From NCBI RefSeq assembly GCF_000427465.1, contig NZ_ATYB01000008.1:868001-932000 (forward strand): a DNA stretch of 64,000 bases. The letters are read 5' to 3'. This DNA is from Sinorhizobium arboris LMG 14919. GTDB taxonomy: Bacteria; Pseudomonadota; Alphaproteobacteria; Rhizobiales; Rhizobiaceae. This document shows, in pieces, positions 17,456 through 26,510 of the stretch; within the stretch, counting starts at the first letter, position 1, and each line of letters starts with the position of its first letter. A program made the translations under genes and the position numbers. The notes under the pieces are model-generated. The model was not told the DNA's origin and made no database searches. It saw nothing but the letters and a program-made list of their open reading frames with translations.

Positions 17456-19020
17456 TCGCCGATTTCCACTTCCTTCGCCCCTGGTGGCTGCTTGCCGTTC
17501 TGGCGGCGGGACTGCTCGTGTGGCTCATGCGGCGGCAATCGGATATGCGCTCCCGCTGGAAGCACCTGATCGCTCCTAATCTGCTCGATCACCTCCTGAT
17601 CGACCGCAGCCGGTCGCGCGGCTTTCGGCCCGCCTATCTGGTGGCCGGTGTGATTGCCCTCTCCGCCCTCGCCGCGGCCGGCCCGACATGGGAACGGGAG
17701 CGTCCGCCCTTCGTCGAAGACACGGCGCCGCTGGCGATCGCGGTCGACCTCGGTCAGACGATGAACGCGACCGACATCTCGCCGACGCGGCTCGAGCGTG
17801 CCAAGCTCAAGGTGCGCGATATCATGGCAAGACGGAAAGGCGCCCGCACGGCATTGTTCGCCTATGCCGGCTCGGCCCACATGGTGCTGCCACTGACCGA
17901 GGATGCGTCTCTCGTGGCCACTTATCTCGCAGCCCTGTCGCCCGCGCTCATGCCCGTCGAAGGCAAGGATACCGCCAAGGCGCTCGAAGCCACCGAGGGG
18001 GCCCTTGCAGACGAGGAGGCACCGGGCACGATCCTGTTCCTGACGGACGGGGTCGAGCGGGGTGCGTTCGCCGCTTTCTCGCAATACGAGGGCCGCAATG
18101 ACCTGATGGTGCTGGGCATCGGCACCGAGGAAGGCGGCCCGGTGAAGATCGGGAGCGGGGCGTATCTGACCGACGGCACCGGCGCTCGCGTTCAGGCGCG
18201 GCTCGACGTGGACGCTCTCAAAGAACTCCAGTCCTCCTCCCCTGCGCAGGTGGCGACGGTCACTCTCGACGACGGCGACGTCGACTGGATCGTCCGGCGT
18301 ATACAGACGTCCTTCGCACAACGAACGGAGCAGGGTCTTACCCGGTGGCGCGACATGGGCTGGTACCTGACCATCGCAGTCGCGATCCTCGTCGCGTTCA
18401 CCTTCCGGCGGGGCCAAAACGTCCGTTGGCTCGGGGCGGTCGCGCTGTTCCTCACTTTCGCCATGCCCGGCCGGGCAGACGCGGCGGATTTCATGGATAT
18501 CTGGCTGACGCCCGACCAGCAAGGGCAGCGGGCCTTCTCTCGCGGCGACTATGCTGCCGCGTCAGAACACTTCACCGACCCGCAATGGCGCGGCGCTTCG
18601 CTCTACCGAGCCGGCCGCTATCAGGACGCGATCGACGCTTTCGCTCAGTCGACCGAACCGGAAAGCTATTTCAATCAGGGCAATGCCCTGATGCATTTGG
18701 ACAAGCCGGACGAAGCAATCGCGGCATACCGGCAAGCGCTCAAGCAGCGCGACGGCTGGACCGAGGCGAAGACCAATCTGGCACTGGCGGAACGGCGCAA
18801 GAAGGAGAAGGACAAGCAGGAAGAGGAAAGGCAGCAGGAGGCCGCCGGGCTGGACCCGGACGAGGTCCAGTTCGACGACAAGGCCAAGCATGGCAAGGAG
18901 GGCCAGGTCCAGGCGGGCGCGCAGACGGCCGAGATGTGGATGCGCAACATCCAGGTTTCGCCGGCCGCCCTTCTGGCACGCAAGTTCGCGATCGAGGCAT
19001 CGGAAGGGGACCGGCAATGA
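17452..19020 (+). CDS. BatB/BatC-like VWA + TPR membrane protein
   Basis: 522 residues, apparently a fusion of BatB (VWA) and BatC (TPR). Two N-terminal helices (about 8-26 and 62-77) precede a VWA domain starting at IAVDLGQTMNATDIS; the MIDAS there is DLGQT, not DxSxS, so metal binding may be impaired. LFLTDGVERGAF retains the second loop. A further helix (WYLTIAVAILVAFTF) leads to TPR units (about 350-440: RAGRYQDAIDAFAQS, PESYFNQGNALMHLDKPDEA) and a charged Lys/Glu-rich tail with WMRNIQVSPAALLARKFAIE, typical of BatB/C tails. Start and stop both overlap neighbours as ATGA. Confidence 0.9.
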   Translation: MIADFHFLRPWWLLAVLAAGLLVWLMRRQSDMRSRWKHLIAPNLLDHLLIDRSRSRGFRPAYLVAGVIALSALAAAGPTWERERPPFVEDTAPLAIAVDLGQTMNATDISPTRLERAKLKVRDIMARRKGARTALFAYAGSAHMVLPLTEDASLVATYLAALSPALMPVEGKDTAKALEATEGALADEEAPGTILFLTDGVERGAFAAFSQYEGRNDLMVLGIGTEEGGPVKIGSGAYLTDGTGARVQARLDVDALKELQSSSPAQVATVTLDDGDVDWIVRRIQTSFAQRTEQGLTRWRDMGWYLTIAVAILVAFTFRRGQNVRWLGAVALFLTFAMPGRADAADFMDIWLTPDQQGQRAFSRGDYAAASEHFTDPQWRGASLYRAGRYQDAIDAFAQSTEPESYFNQGNALMHLDKPDEAIAAYRQALKQRDGWTEAKTNLALAERRKKEKDKQEEERQQEAAGLDPDEVQFDDKAKHGKEGQVQAGAQTAEMWMRNIQVSPAALLARKFAIEASEGDRQ

Positions 19021-20357
19021 CGACCCCCGCGTTTCGTCCGTACCGGCTGCTTGCAGCCCTGTTCTGTTGGCTCGCCGCTGCGGGCCCGGCATTTTCCGCC
19101 GATCCGTTCGCCCGGGCAGCGCTGCAGTCCACGGGAACCCTCTATGTCGGTCAGCAAATCCTCGTAGACGTGGACGTGCTTGTTCCGAACTACTTCCTGC
19201 AACCGCCGCAGTTCCCCGCGATCGACCTGCCGGGCGCCATCGTGACGCTTGACGACGGACGGGCGCTCAACCTCAACGAAACGATCGACGGAACCTCCTA
19301 TTCCGGCATCAGGCGCACCTATATGATCACCCCCCAGTCGGCGGGCGAATTCACCTTGCCCCCTGCCGTAATCACTTTCGGCTACGCGGCCGTGCCCCCC
19401 CAGGCCGCCCGGGGCCAGGTCACGGTTCCGCCGCTGCGCTTCACGATCGAGGCCGCACCGGGGAGCGCAGGCGAAAGCCCCGGCGTCGTTGCCGCAAAGG
19501 TCGGTATCAGCCAGGAGCTGGACCAGGAACCGGCAGCTCTTAAGGCGGGGGACACACTGGTCCGGACGGTCAGCGTCCGCGCCGAGGGCCTTCGCGCCAT
19601 GATGATCCCGGAACCGGAATTTTCCGCGCCTCGAGGCGTGCGCCTCTATCGCCAGGATCCTGTGCTCTCTGAAGAGACGGACCGCAACGGCCAGGCGGTT
19701 GCCGGCCTGCGCAAGGACGTTGCCAGCTACCTCTTCCAGGATCCCGGCACCTATATCCTGCCTGCGGTGACCCTGAGCTGGTTCGACCCGGCCTCGGGGA
19801 CGACACAGTCGGCAACGGCGCCCGCCGTCCGCGTGACCGTTGCGGCCGCGACCACCCGTTCCCCGGCCATTGCGCCTCCGGCGCACGAGCCGCAACCCCC
19901 TCCCTTCGACTGGCTGCATCCGGCTGTGACCGGCGGCGGCGTATTGATCAGTGCACTCGTGCTCTGGGCGGCCGCCAACCGATTGACCAGGCTGCAGGCA
20001 CGGTGGGAAGAGCGCCGCTCGAAAGAGCGGCAGTCGGAGCCGGCGTTCTTCCGGCACGTGGAGCAGGCGTGCAGGAACGGTCCGGACGAGGCGATCGCAC
20101 GCGCGCTCGACGCGTGGTCGCGCAAGGCAGGAGTGATGCCGCTCGAATCCTGGCTTGGCCGTTTTGCCGACGCCGGGACGCAACGGATTTACCAGATCAG
20201 GCAGCGTGCGCTTTACGGCCCTGAGGAGGCATCTTCCCGGTCGGACGCGTTCCTTCCCGGGCTGAAAAGAGCACGTCAGCTTTGGTTGAGGCAGGGCGCG
20301 AAAGCGCCCGGCCGACGCGAACCCGCCCTGCTGCCTCTCAACCCCACCATGCGGTGA
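19017..20357 (+). CDS. BatD-like protein (oxygen-tolerance family)
   Basis: 446 residues. A signal peptide (cleavage near GPAFSADP, about residue 25) is followed by beta-rich Ig-like domains (about 30-290), one membrane helix at about 303-320 (AVTGGGVLISALVLWAA) and a cytoplasmic helical tail. The segments LYVGQQILVDVDVLVPNYFL and YMITPQSAGEFTLPPAVITF match the BatD plan, in which the periplasmic domains are thought to support substrate or complex assembly. It is the last gene of the MoxR-Bat operon, joined by an ATGA overlap. The bat label rests on architecture and context. Confidence 0.85.
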   Translation: MTTPAFRPYRLLAALFCWLAAAGPAFSADPFARAALQSTGTLYVGQQILVDVDVLVPNYFLQPPQFPAIDLPGAIVTLDDGRALNLNETIDGTSYSGIRRTYMITPQSAGEFTLPPAVITFGYAAVPPQAARGQVTVPPLRFTIEAAPGSAGESPGVVAAKVGISQELDQEPAALKAGDTLVRTVSVRAEGLRAMMIPEPEFSAPRGVRLYRQDPVLSEETDRNGQAVAGLRKDVASYLFQDPGTYILPAVTLSWFDPASGTTQSATAPAVRVTVAAATTRSPAIAPPAHEPQPPPFDWLHPAVTGGGVLISALVLWAAANRLTRLQARWEERRSKERQSEPAFFRHVEQACRNGPDEAIARALDAWSRKAGVMPLESWLGRFADAGTQRIYQIRQRALYGPEEASSRSDAFLPGLKRARQLWLRQGAKAPGRREPALLPLNPTMR

Positions 20358-20539
20358 CTTGAAGAATTCGAGGCCCCTTGCAGTCGATGTTAGTAACGGT
20401 TTCCGTCCCGCGAAGCACTGAAGCGCTCTGATCAGAACGTCCGTCTCCGATCAGGTATGCTACTGTAGGCAAACGGGGATTCGGGGAGATCCTGTCCTCG
20501 TCCCGCTCTTGCGCGCAAAATCAGGGGAGGTGGCGTTTG

Positions 20540-22519
20540 GTGCAGCGTTACAAGTTGAATTTGCCGGTATTCATCGGGTCGGTGGCCGTCATCGCCCTGT
20601 TCGTCGGAATAGGTGTGATCGCACCGAAAAGAGCCGAATCGATTTTCAGCGGAATGCAGTCTGCCATCCTCTCCAGCTTCGGCTGGCTCTACCTGCTCGC
20701 AGTCGCCATCTTTTTGTTTTCGATGATCTTTCTGGCATTCAGCCGCTACGGCGAGCTGAAGCTCGGACCGGACGATTCCGAACCCGAATTCAAGTACCTG
20801 TCCTGGATTGCGATGCTGTTTGCCGCCGGCATGGGCATCGGCCTCATGTATTTCGCCGTCGGCGAGCCGATGACGCATTTTGCCTCGCCGCCGGAAGCCG
20901 AACCCCTGACCATCGCCGCTCAGCGCGAGGCAATGAGCGTGACTTTCTTTCATTGGGGGGTGCACGCCTGGGCGATATACTCGGTCGTCGGGCTGTCGCT
21001 CGCCTATTTCGGCTACCGATACAATTTGCCGCTGACCGTCCGGTCCGGCCTCTATCCACTCCTCAAGGAAGGCATTCACGGGCCGATCGGACATGCCGTG
21101 GATATTTTCGCGATCTGCGGGACAATGTTCGGGCTCGCGACCTCGCTCGGATTCGGCGTCCTTCAGATAAACTCCGGCCTGCACTATCTGCTGGGCGTTC
21201 CCCAGTCGATTTACGTCCAGCTCCTGCTGGTTACCGTGGTCACGGCAATCGCTACCGTCTCAGTCGTCACCGGCGTCGAAAAGGGTGTGCGTATTCTCAG
21301 CGAAACCAATCTGCTCTTCGCGGTAATGCTGATGCTTTTCGTGCTCGTCGTCGGACCGACGAGCACTCTGATGCGAGACTTCGTCCAGAATATCGGCCTT
21401 TATCTCGATGGCCTCGTTCTGCGAACCTTCAACATCTATGCCTATGAGCCGCGCCCGTGGATCGACAGCTGGACCTTGTTCTATTGGGCATGGTGGATTT
21501 CCTGGTCGCCCTTCGTCGGCATGTTCATCGCACGCATCTCCCGCGGACGCACCGTAAGAGAATTCGTCACCGCCGTCCTCTTCGTGCCCGCCATGTTCAC
21601 ATTCCTCTGGATGACCGTTTTCGGAAATACGGCGATCTACGTGGATACGACCATCGCCAACGGCGAACTGGCGCGTGACGTGAAGGCGGACCTGTCTGTC
21701 GCCCTTTTCCAGTTCTTCGAGTATCTGCCTTGGTCGGCAGTGACCTCGACGCTCGCGGTTCTGCTCGTCAGCATTTTCTTCGTGACCTCCAGCGACTCGG
21801 GCTCGCTGGTGATCGACACGATCGCGTCGGGCGGAGAAACGGCGACACCGGCTCTTCAGCGGGTTTTCTGGTGTTCGCTCAGCGGCATCGTAGCGGCCGT
21901 TCTGCTCTCCACCGGCGGACTGACGGCACTCCAATCGGCCACGATCTCCACGGCGCTTCCGTTCAGCCTCGTGATGCTCATTCTCGTGTGGTCGCTGTTC
22001 GTGGGCATGCGGGCGGATCTCGCGCGCAAACACTCGCCCGGCTCGGTCGGTCCGCGGGCCTATCCTGCCTCCGGCGTGCCCTGGCAGCGGCGCCTGGCGA
22101 TGACCCTGAGCACGCCGGACAAGCCGGCCGTGGAGACATTCATGCAAGTCTCCGTTCTTCCGGCGCTGGACGCGGTGGCCAAGGAACTGACGCGCCGGTC
22201 CCGGCCGGCTTCCGTCGCCAGAGATGACGAAACGGGAACGCTGACGCTCACGGTTCCTGCCGAAGGCCACCGCGACTTCGTCTATGGCGTGCAGATGTCG
22301 GAACACAAGCTTCCCGCCTTCACCGCGTATGAGGCGACCATGGCTGATGTCCGCTATGAGGCGCGCACCTTCTTTTCGGACGGCAGTCGCGGCTATGACA
22401 TCATGGGCATGGCGCACAGCCAGGTCATCAACGATGTCCTGTTTCAGTTTGAGCGCTACACAGGCTTCGTGCGGTCTCCGGAGGCTTCGCTGCTGGCGAC
22501 CTCGCCCGAGCAGCAATGA
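20540..22519 (+). CDS. BCCT-family choline/glycine betaine-type transporter
   Basis: 659 residues from a GTG (20540) about 10 nt behind GGGGAGG; a TTG one codon earlier is possible. Twelve membrane helices carry the BCCT signatures [20 protein letters not shown] (the glycine-rich GMGIG stretch) and [20 protein letters not shown], the Trp box forming the quaternary-ammonium site. Residues 480-659 form a long soluble tail as in BetT-type choline carriers, where such tails sense osmolarity. Substrate is probably choline, choline derivative or a betaine. It follows the Bat operon after 182 bp with no motif copy, and is convergent with the arylsulfatase gene. Confidence 0.92.
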   Translation: MQRYKLNLPVFIGSVAVIALFVGIGVIAPKRAESIFSGMQSAILSSFGWLYLLAVAIFLFSMIFLAFSRYGELKLGPDDSEPEFKYLSWIAMLFAAGMGIGLMYFAVGEPMTHFASPPEAEPLTIAAQREAMSVTFFHWGVHAWAIYSVVGLSLAYFGYRYNLPLTVRSGLYPLLKEGIHGPIGHAVDIFAICGTMFGLATSLGFGVLQINSGLHYLLGVPQSIYVQLLLVTVVTAIATVSVVTGVEKGVRILSETNLLFAVMLMLFVLVVGPTSTLMRDFVQNIGLYLDGLVLRTFNIYAYEPRPWIDSWTLFYWAWWISWSPFVGMFIARISRGRTVREFVTAVLFVPAMFTFLWMTVFGNTAIYVDTTIANGELARDVKADLSVALFQFFEYLPWSAVTSTLAVLLVSIFFVTSSDSGSLVIDTIASGGETATPALQRVFWCSLSGIVAAVLLSTGGLTALQSATISTALPFSLVMLILVWSLFVGMRADLARKHSPGSVGPRAYPASGVPWQRRLAMTLSTPDKPAVETFMQVSVLPALDAVAKELTRRSRPASVARDDETGTLTLTVPAEGHRDFVYGVQMSEHKLPAFTAYEATMADVRYEARTFFSDGSRGYDIMGMAHSQVINDVLFQFERYTGFVRSPEASLLATSPEQQ

Positions 22520-22542
22520 GCATTTTCCGGATTGCGCAAAAA

Positions 22543-22572
22543 GGGAAGGCGGGAGGAACCTCCCGCCTTCCC
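22543..22572 (+). terminator. 14-bp perfect stem-loop after the BCCT gene
   Basis: GGGAAGGCGGGAGG (22543-22556) and CCTCCCGCCTTCCC (22559-22572) are perfect complements separated by AA, 24 bp after the BCCT stop. There is no T run after it, so it may be a factor-assisted or bidirectional terminator between convergent genes. Confidence 0.6.
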
Positions 22573-22609
22573 AGGGACCGCACCTGGCTGGGACATGCGA
22601 TCCCTACTG

Positions 22610-22709
22610 CATGTTTCCTTTAATCGTAATCGATTGAAAGGCGAGAACATGCAGCAGATCAAAGTGCTACAGCGACTTTTGCGCGTCGGATAGGACGCGC
22701 GGCGCTGTG
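22610..22709 (+). repeat. rhizobial-type intergenic repeat, copy 1
   Basis: A palindromic element of about 100 bp containing GCATGTTTCCTTTAATCG, a central AGAACATGC and the segment GTGCTACAGCGACTTTTGCG followed by a GCGCGTC/GACGCGC hairpin. A nearly full second copy lies inverted at 59165-59262 and a half copy at 58041-58085. From memory this resembles the abundant intergenic mosaic repeats of Sinorhizobium; the exact class needs a database comparison. It occupies the gap between the convergent BCCT and sulfatase genes. Confidence 0.7.
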
Positions 22710-22800
22710 GAGCGCCGTGCGCCCGAATGGACGCAAAGGGCGCTCCAACGCTTCTGCGAGGGCTGCGCCTGTCCGAGCGCCGCCCTTCGGCCGGTCCTCA

Positions 22801-24459
22801 TCACCGTGGCGCCAGGCTCTCCAGCTCGCCAAGCCGCTTCAGCGCTGCCTGCTGTTTCAGCCAGGTGTAGCTGATGCCGCTGGCGTTCAGCGTGCTGCCC
22901 GCCTGATAGGGATACTGGTCGAAGTCCTCGAAGAACTCCTTGATCTTGCCCTGGATCGGGACAAGGAGCCACATGTTCCGAGCGATGAAGTCCATGGCCC
23001 CTCCCCCTTCTTTCGTACCCCGCTCATAGGGATCCATTCTCAGGTTTGCGATATTGGCCCAACTCGGCGTCTCGCGGGTTGCGGTAGCGATGTTGCCTTC
23101 ACTGTTGACTGCAAAGCTAAGCTTCCAGTCGTTCCACCGGATCGCATTCAGGTTTCCGCCCTGATCGAAATAGTAGACCGCTTCGCGAGGCGGCGTCGTT
23201 GCCTCACCGTTCAGGAGAGCCGTCAGGTCATAGCCGTCGAGATGGACCTTGAAGTTCTTGTCGCCGGACTGGAAGCCCGTCTTCATCTGCTCTTTGATGT
23301 CGGGGATGCCCGCGGCGGTCGCGAAGGTCGGCAGCCAGTCCATAAGCGTCACGGGATCGTTGATCTGGGTCCCCGGCTTCACGACCCCCGGCCAGCGCAC
23401 CATCATGGGAATGCGGAAGCCGCCTTCCCAGGTCGTGCCCTTTTCGCCGTGGAACATCGTCATGGCGCCGTCCGGCCACAGGGCGAGCTCAGCACCATTG
23501 TCGGTGGTGTAGAGCACGATCGTGTTTTCGGTGATGCCGAGATCGTCGAGCTGCTGCAGCAGCTGACCGACATGGCCGTCATGCTCCACCATGCCGTCCG
23601 CATGGATGCCCTTGCCCGTCTTGCCCATGGACTCCGGCTTCAGATGGGTGAAGACGTGCATGCGCGTCGAGTTGAACCAGCAGAAGAACGGCTTGTCGGC
23701 CTTGGCCTGGCGATCGATGAAGTCCTTCGCGGCAGCAAGGAACTCTTCGTCGACGGTCTCCATGCGCTTGGTGTTGAGCGCGCCGGTATCCTCGATCTTA
23801 CCATCCGCGCTGGACTTGATGACGCCGCGCGGCCCGAAGCTCTTCCGGAATTCGGGGTCCTTCGGATAGAAGTAGCCTTCCGGTTCCTCTTCGGCATTCA
23901 GGTGGTAGAGGTTGCCGAAGAACTCGTCGAAACCGTGGTTTGTCGGCAGGTGCTCGTCCCTGTCGCCCAGGTGGTTCTTGCCGAACTGGCCGGTTGCGTA
24001 TCCCTTGGACTTCAAGACGTCGGCAATCGTCGGCATCCAGTCCTGAATGCCGTGGGGGTCGCCGGGCATGCCGATCGTCAGCAGTCCCGTGCGAAACGGC
24101 TCCTGTCCGAGGATGAAGGATGCCCGCCCTGCGGTGCAGCTCTGCTGACCGTAGGCGTCGGTAAAGATGGCACCTTCCGACGCGATGCGGTCGATGTTCG
24201 GGGTGCGATACCCCATCAGGCCCATGGTATAGGCGCTGATCTGCGGGATGCCGATATCGTCGCCGAAGATGACGAGAATGTTCGGCGGTTTGCCGTTGCT
24301 TGCCGCCGGTTGCTCCTGAGCCTTTGCGCTACCAACGGCTACCGCCCCGTTTGCTGCAGCCGCAGCAGCAAGGATCGTGCCGCCCAGCAGGAGGCTCCGA
24401 CGATCTATAGAGATGGAAGCCTGGGCATTTTCACGCTTTTCAGCATCTGGAAGGCTCAT
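22801..24459 (-). CDS. Tat-exported arylsulfatase
   Basis: 552 residues. The twin-arginine signal (DRRSLLLGGTILAAAAAA, about 19-36) indicates export of a folded, modified enzyme. The formylglycine motif C-T-A-G-R starts at C108, in the context YGQQSCTAGRASFILGQEPF. Metal ligands D67/D68 (IFGDDIGI) and the DNGAE loop (YTTDNGAELALWPDG) are present, together with the GKNHLGD lysine/histidine segment. Length and motifs fit type I sulfatases. The natural sulfate ester is unknown. A regulon-motif copy 92 bp upstream of the start links it to the two-component system 17 kb away, and the neighbouring BCCT carrier suggests, weakly, a quaternary-ammonium sulfate. IS elements sit just upstream. Confidence 0.93.
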   Translation of the reverse strand: MSLPDAEKRENAQASISIDRRSLLLGGTILAAAAAANGAVAVGSAKAQEQPAASNGKPPNILVIFGDDIGIPQISAYTMGLMGYRTPNIDRIASEGAIFTDAYGQQSCTAGRASFILGQEPFRTGLLTIGMPGDPHGIQDWMPTIADVLKSKGYATGQFGKNHLGDRDEHLPTNHGFDEFFGNLYHLNAEEEPEGYFYPKDPEFRKSFGPRGVIKSSADGKIEDTGALNTKRMETVDEEFLAAAKDFIDRQAKADKPFFCWFNSTRMHVFTHLKPESMGKTGKGIHADGMVEHDGHVGQLLQQLDDLGITENTIVLYTTDNGAELALWPDGAMTMFHGEKGTTWEGGFRIPMMVRWPGVVKPGTQINDPVTLMDWLPTFATAAGIPDIKEQMKTGFQSGDKNFKVHLDGYDLTALLNGEATTPPREAVYYFDQGGNLNAIRWNDWKLSFAVNSEGNIATATRETPSWANIANLRMDPYERGTKEGGGAMDFIARNMWLLVPIQGKIKEFFEDFDQYPYQAGSTLNASGISYTWLKQQAALKRLGELESLAPR

Positions 24460-24550
24460 GCTTTACTCCTTGATTAAGCTGGTGCGTCCGGAGACATGCG
24501 GCTTCTGCCGCGTTGGAGCTTTCCAGATTATCGGCCGAAGCGGCCGGCGA

Positions 24551-24573
24551 GAGAAGTTGGACCAAGGGGCAAC
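24551..24573 (-). promoter_or_regulatory. regulon motif copy before the arylsulfatase gene
   Basis: On the minus strand the site is TTGCCCCTTGGTCCAACTTC, matching the 7263 copy at 15 of its first 18 positions. It points at the sulfatase start. The rest of the gap between the sulfatase (24459) and the IS element (about 24705) shows no gene; GAGTCGGTCAGCC and a T-rich stretch precede the IS. Confidence 0.5.
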
Positions 24574-24704
24574 ACGCGCTCCGCTGCCCGCCCATTCTGA
24601 CTCTGCGCGGCATGCTGAGCTGAGAGAACTCTGCCGCTTAGAGTCGGTCAGCCTTAAGCTGAATCGGATCGGGATTCCCTTTTTGCTGTTATTGTGATTA
24701 TGGG

Positions 24705-26047
24705 ATGGCCCGCCCCTCTCTGGAGCGCGATCCGTTAGGATTGCTCTGTTTGGAACGAGAGAGGAACGGACCGATGTCGATATTTGTGCTCGGAATTGAT
24801 CTTGGCAAGAACGTCTGCAGCCTCGTCGGGCTCGACGCGACCGGCGCCGTGGTTCTGCGCCGTCGCCTTCGGCGTGATGGTGTTGCGGACTTCGTCGGCA
24901 AGATGGAGCCCTGCATTGTGGCGATGGAAGCCTGCTGCGGTGCACATCACCTTGGGCGGGTACTTGGTGCCAGGGGTCACACGATCCGGCTGATGGCGCC
25001 GGAATATGTGCGGCCCTATGTAAAGGCGAACAAGAACGACGACCACGATGCCGAGGCGATCGCGGAAGCCGCAACGCGGCCGACGATGCGGTTTGTGCCG
25101 GTGAAGAGCGAGGCGCAATCGGACATCCAGGCGCTGCATCGGGCGCGCTCGCGCCTGGTGGCGGAGCGCACGGCGCTGATCAACCACCTACGCGCATTGT
25201 TGCTGGAGCGCGGCATCGTCGTTGCCCAGGGCCGGCGCAAGCTGGAAGATGTGCTTGGGCTTTTCGCCGATGAGGACGATTCCCGGCTGTCGTCGCGCAT
25301 GCGGCTGCTGGTCGAGGACCTGCGCGCCGAGTGGCGCAGCCTTGATGAACGGATTGCCGCCTTCGATGCTGAGTTCGTGCGGATGGCGCGTGACGACGAA
25401 GCGGCCCGTCGCCTTTCGACGATCCCCGGTATCGGGGTCATCAATGCCACCGCACTTGTTGCCGCGGTCGGCGACGCGGCAAGCTTCGGGCGCGGTCGTG
25501 ATCTTGCCGCCTGGCTCGGCCTCACACCCCGGCAGGCGACCACTGGAGGCAAGCCCCGGCTGCTCGGCATATCCAAGCGCGGCAACCGCTACCTGCGAGC
25601 AAACCTGATCCATGGTGCTCGCGCAGTCCTGCCGCGCATCATGGCTCAGGATACGCCGCTGGGCCGATGGGCCCGTGGTCTGCTGGAACGGGCGCACAAG
25701 AACATCGTCGTCGTCGCGCTGGCGGCCAAACTCGCACGTATCGTCTGGGCGATGCTGCGCAAGGAGCGTAGCTTCGATCCGGCGATCGCTGCGGCGTAGA
25801 AATAGGAGATCATCGGATGCTGATCTGATGGTCGCGATAATCTGCGGGTGGTGAGAAGAAGATGGCCTGACAGTCGAACGGTAGCCTGGAAACCTGAACC
25901 ATTGAACGGCCGATCGAGGCCGGTGTGATTATGAGGACCAGGCTGCGCGGATCTCCATCTTGGCCGGGACAAGATCCCGAGACCGGATACGTTGACGCAG
26001 ACTGAACAGAGCTACTTTCAAAAACCCTTGCGGATGGGGCGGGCCAT
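24705..26047 (+). mobile_element. IS110-family element, IS1111-like
   Basis: A 12-bp inverted repeat bounds the transposase gene: ATGGCCCGCCCC at 24705-24716 and GGGGCGGGCCAT at 26036-26047. Subterminal inverted repeats of this length are a feature of the IS1111 subgroup, so true ends probably lie a few bases further out. The transposase occupies the left three quarters. The right 240 bp after its stop are non-coding, which is normal for this family. The element abuts an IS630-type element on its right. Confidence 0.75.
24774..25799 (+). CDS. IS110/IS1111-family transposase
   Basis: 341 residues, full length. The N-terminal DEDD/RuvC-like domain begins FVLGIDLGKNVCSLVGLDAT, with VAMEACCGAHHLGRVL and VKANKNDDHDAEAIAEA carrying the acidic residues. 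The C-terminal transposase_20 domain has LSTIPGIGVINATALVAAVG, AAWLGLTPRQATTGGKPRLL and SKRGNRYLRANLIHGARA. The ATG at 24774 has AGAGGA upstream; the same frame is open 23 codons further up without a site. No internal disruption is visible, so it may be active. Confidence 0.93.
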   Translation: MSIFVLGIDLGKNVCSLVGLDATGAVVLRRRLRRDGVADFVGKMEPCIVAMEACCGAHHLGRVLGARGHTIRLMAPEYVRPYVKANKNDDHDAEAIAEAATRPTMRFVPVKSEAQSDIQALHRARSRLVAERTALINHLRALLLERGIVVAQGRRKLEDVLGLFADEDDSRLSSRMRLLVEDLRAEWRSLDERIAAFDAEFVRMARDDEAARRLSTIPGIGVINATALVAAVGDAASFGRGRDLAAWLGLTPRQATTGGKPRLLGISKRGNRYLRANLIHGARAVLPRIMAQDTPLGRWARGLLERAHKNIVVVALAAKLARIVWAMLRKERSFDPAIAAA

Positions 26048-26056
26048 ACGTTCAAG

Positions 26057-26086
26057 ATCATTGCTGGTGAGGAGGCCAGCAATGAT
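26057..26086 (+). promoter_or_regulatory. hairpin enclosing the IS630 ribosome binding site and start codon
   Basis: ATCATTGCTGG (26057-26067) pairs perfectly with CCAGCAATGAT (26076-26086). The 8-nt loop TGAGGAGG contains the Shine-Dalgarno sequence, and the start codon ATG (26082-26084) lies in the stem. Such a structure would limit translation initiation of the transposase on readthrough transcripts. Confidence 0.6.
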
Positions 26087-26510
26087 GGCGCGACCTCTTT
26101 CTCTTGATTTACGCCAGCGCGTCGCCGACGCATTGGCCGGAGGCATGACGGTGCGGACGGCCGCCTTGCGCTTTGGAATATCAGCGGCGACGGCGGTGCG
26201 GATCGGCCAGCTCGACCGGTCCGGCCGCGGTTTGGCGCCGGCGAAGATGGGTGGCCATGTCAAACCCATGCTACGGGGCGCGGCGGCCGATGAGGTTCAC
26301 CGCCGGCTGGCGGCCAAGCCCGATTGGACGGTGCGGGCGCTTGCCGCCGATCTGAAGGCGGCCGGGATCGATGTCTCCCATGACACCGTTTGGCGTTTCC
26401 TGCGCCGCGAAGGCAAGACATTTAAAAAAAACGCTGATCGCCAGCGAGCAGGACAGGCCGAAGGTGGCGCGCTTGCGAAGCCGCTGGAAGACCCATCAAC
26501 ATCGACTTGA
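26082..26510 (+). CDS. IS630-type transposase, N-terminal frame (orfA)
   Basis: 142 residues from the ATG at 26082 (MMARPLSLDLRQRVADALAG), preceded by GAGGAGG. It encodes the helix-turn-helix DNA-binding domain (MTVRTAALRFGISAATAVRI and DWTVRALAADLKAAGIDVSH). At 26424-26431 an A8 run encodes KTFKKN; beyond it this frame becomes unlike any transposase and ends at 26510. Skipping one A switches to the frame of orfB, giving KTFKKTLIASEQDRP, the normal IS630 sequence. So the product is either made by slippage or +1 frameshifting, or the gene is mutated. Confidence 0.85.
   Translation: MMARPLSLDLRQRVADALAGGMTVRTAALRFGISAATAVRIGQLDRSGRGLAPAKMGGHVKPMLRGAAADEVHRRLAAKPDWTVRALAADLKAAGIDVSHDTVWRFLRREGKTFKKNADRQRAGQAEGGALAKPLEDPSTST

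Noticed and set aside
22717..24477. A 586-codon plus-strand frame across the arylsulfatase
   Set aside because: Antisense to a full sulfatase with catalytic motifs; no ribosome binding site or domain.
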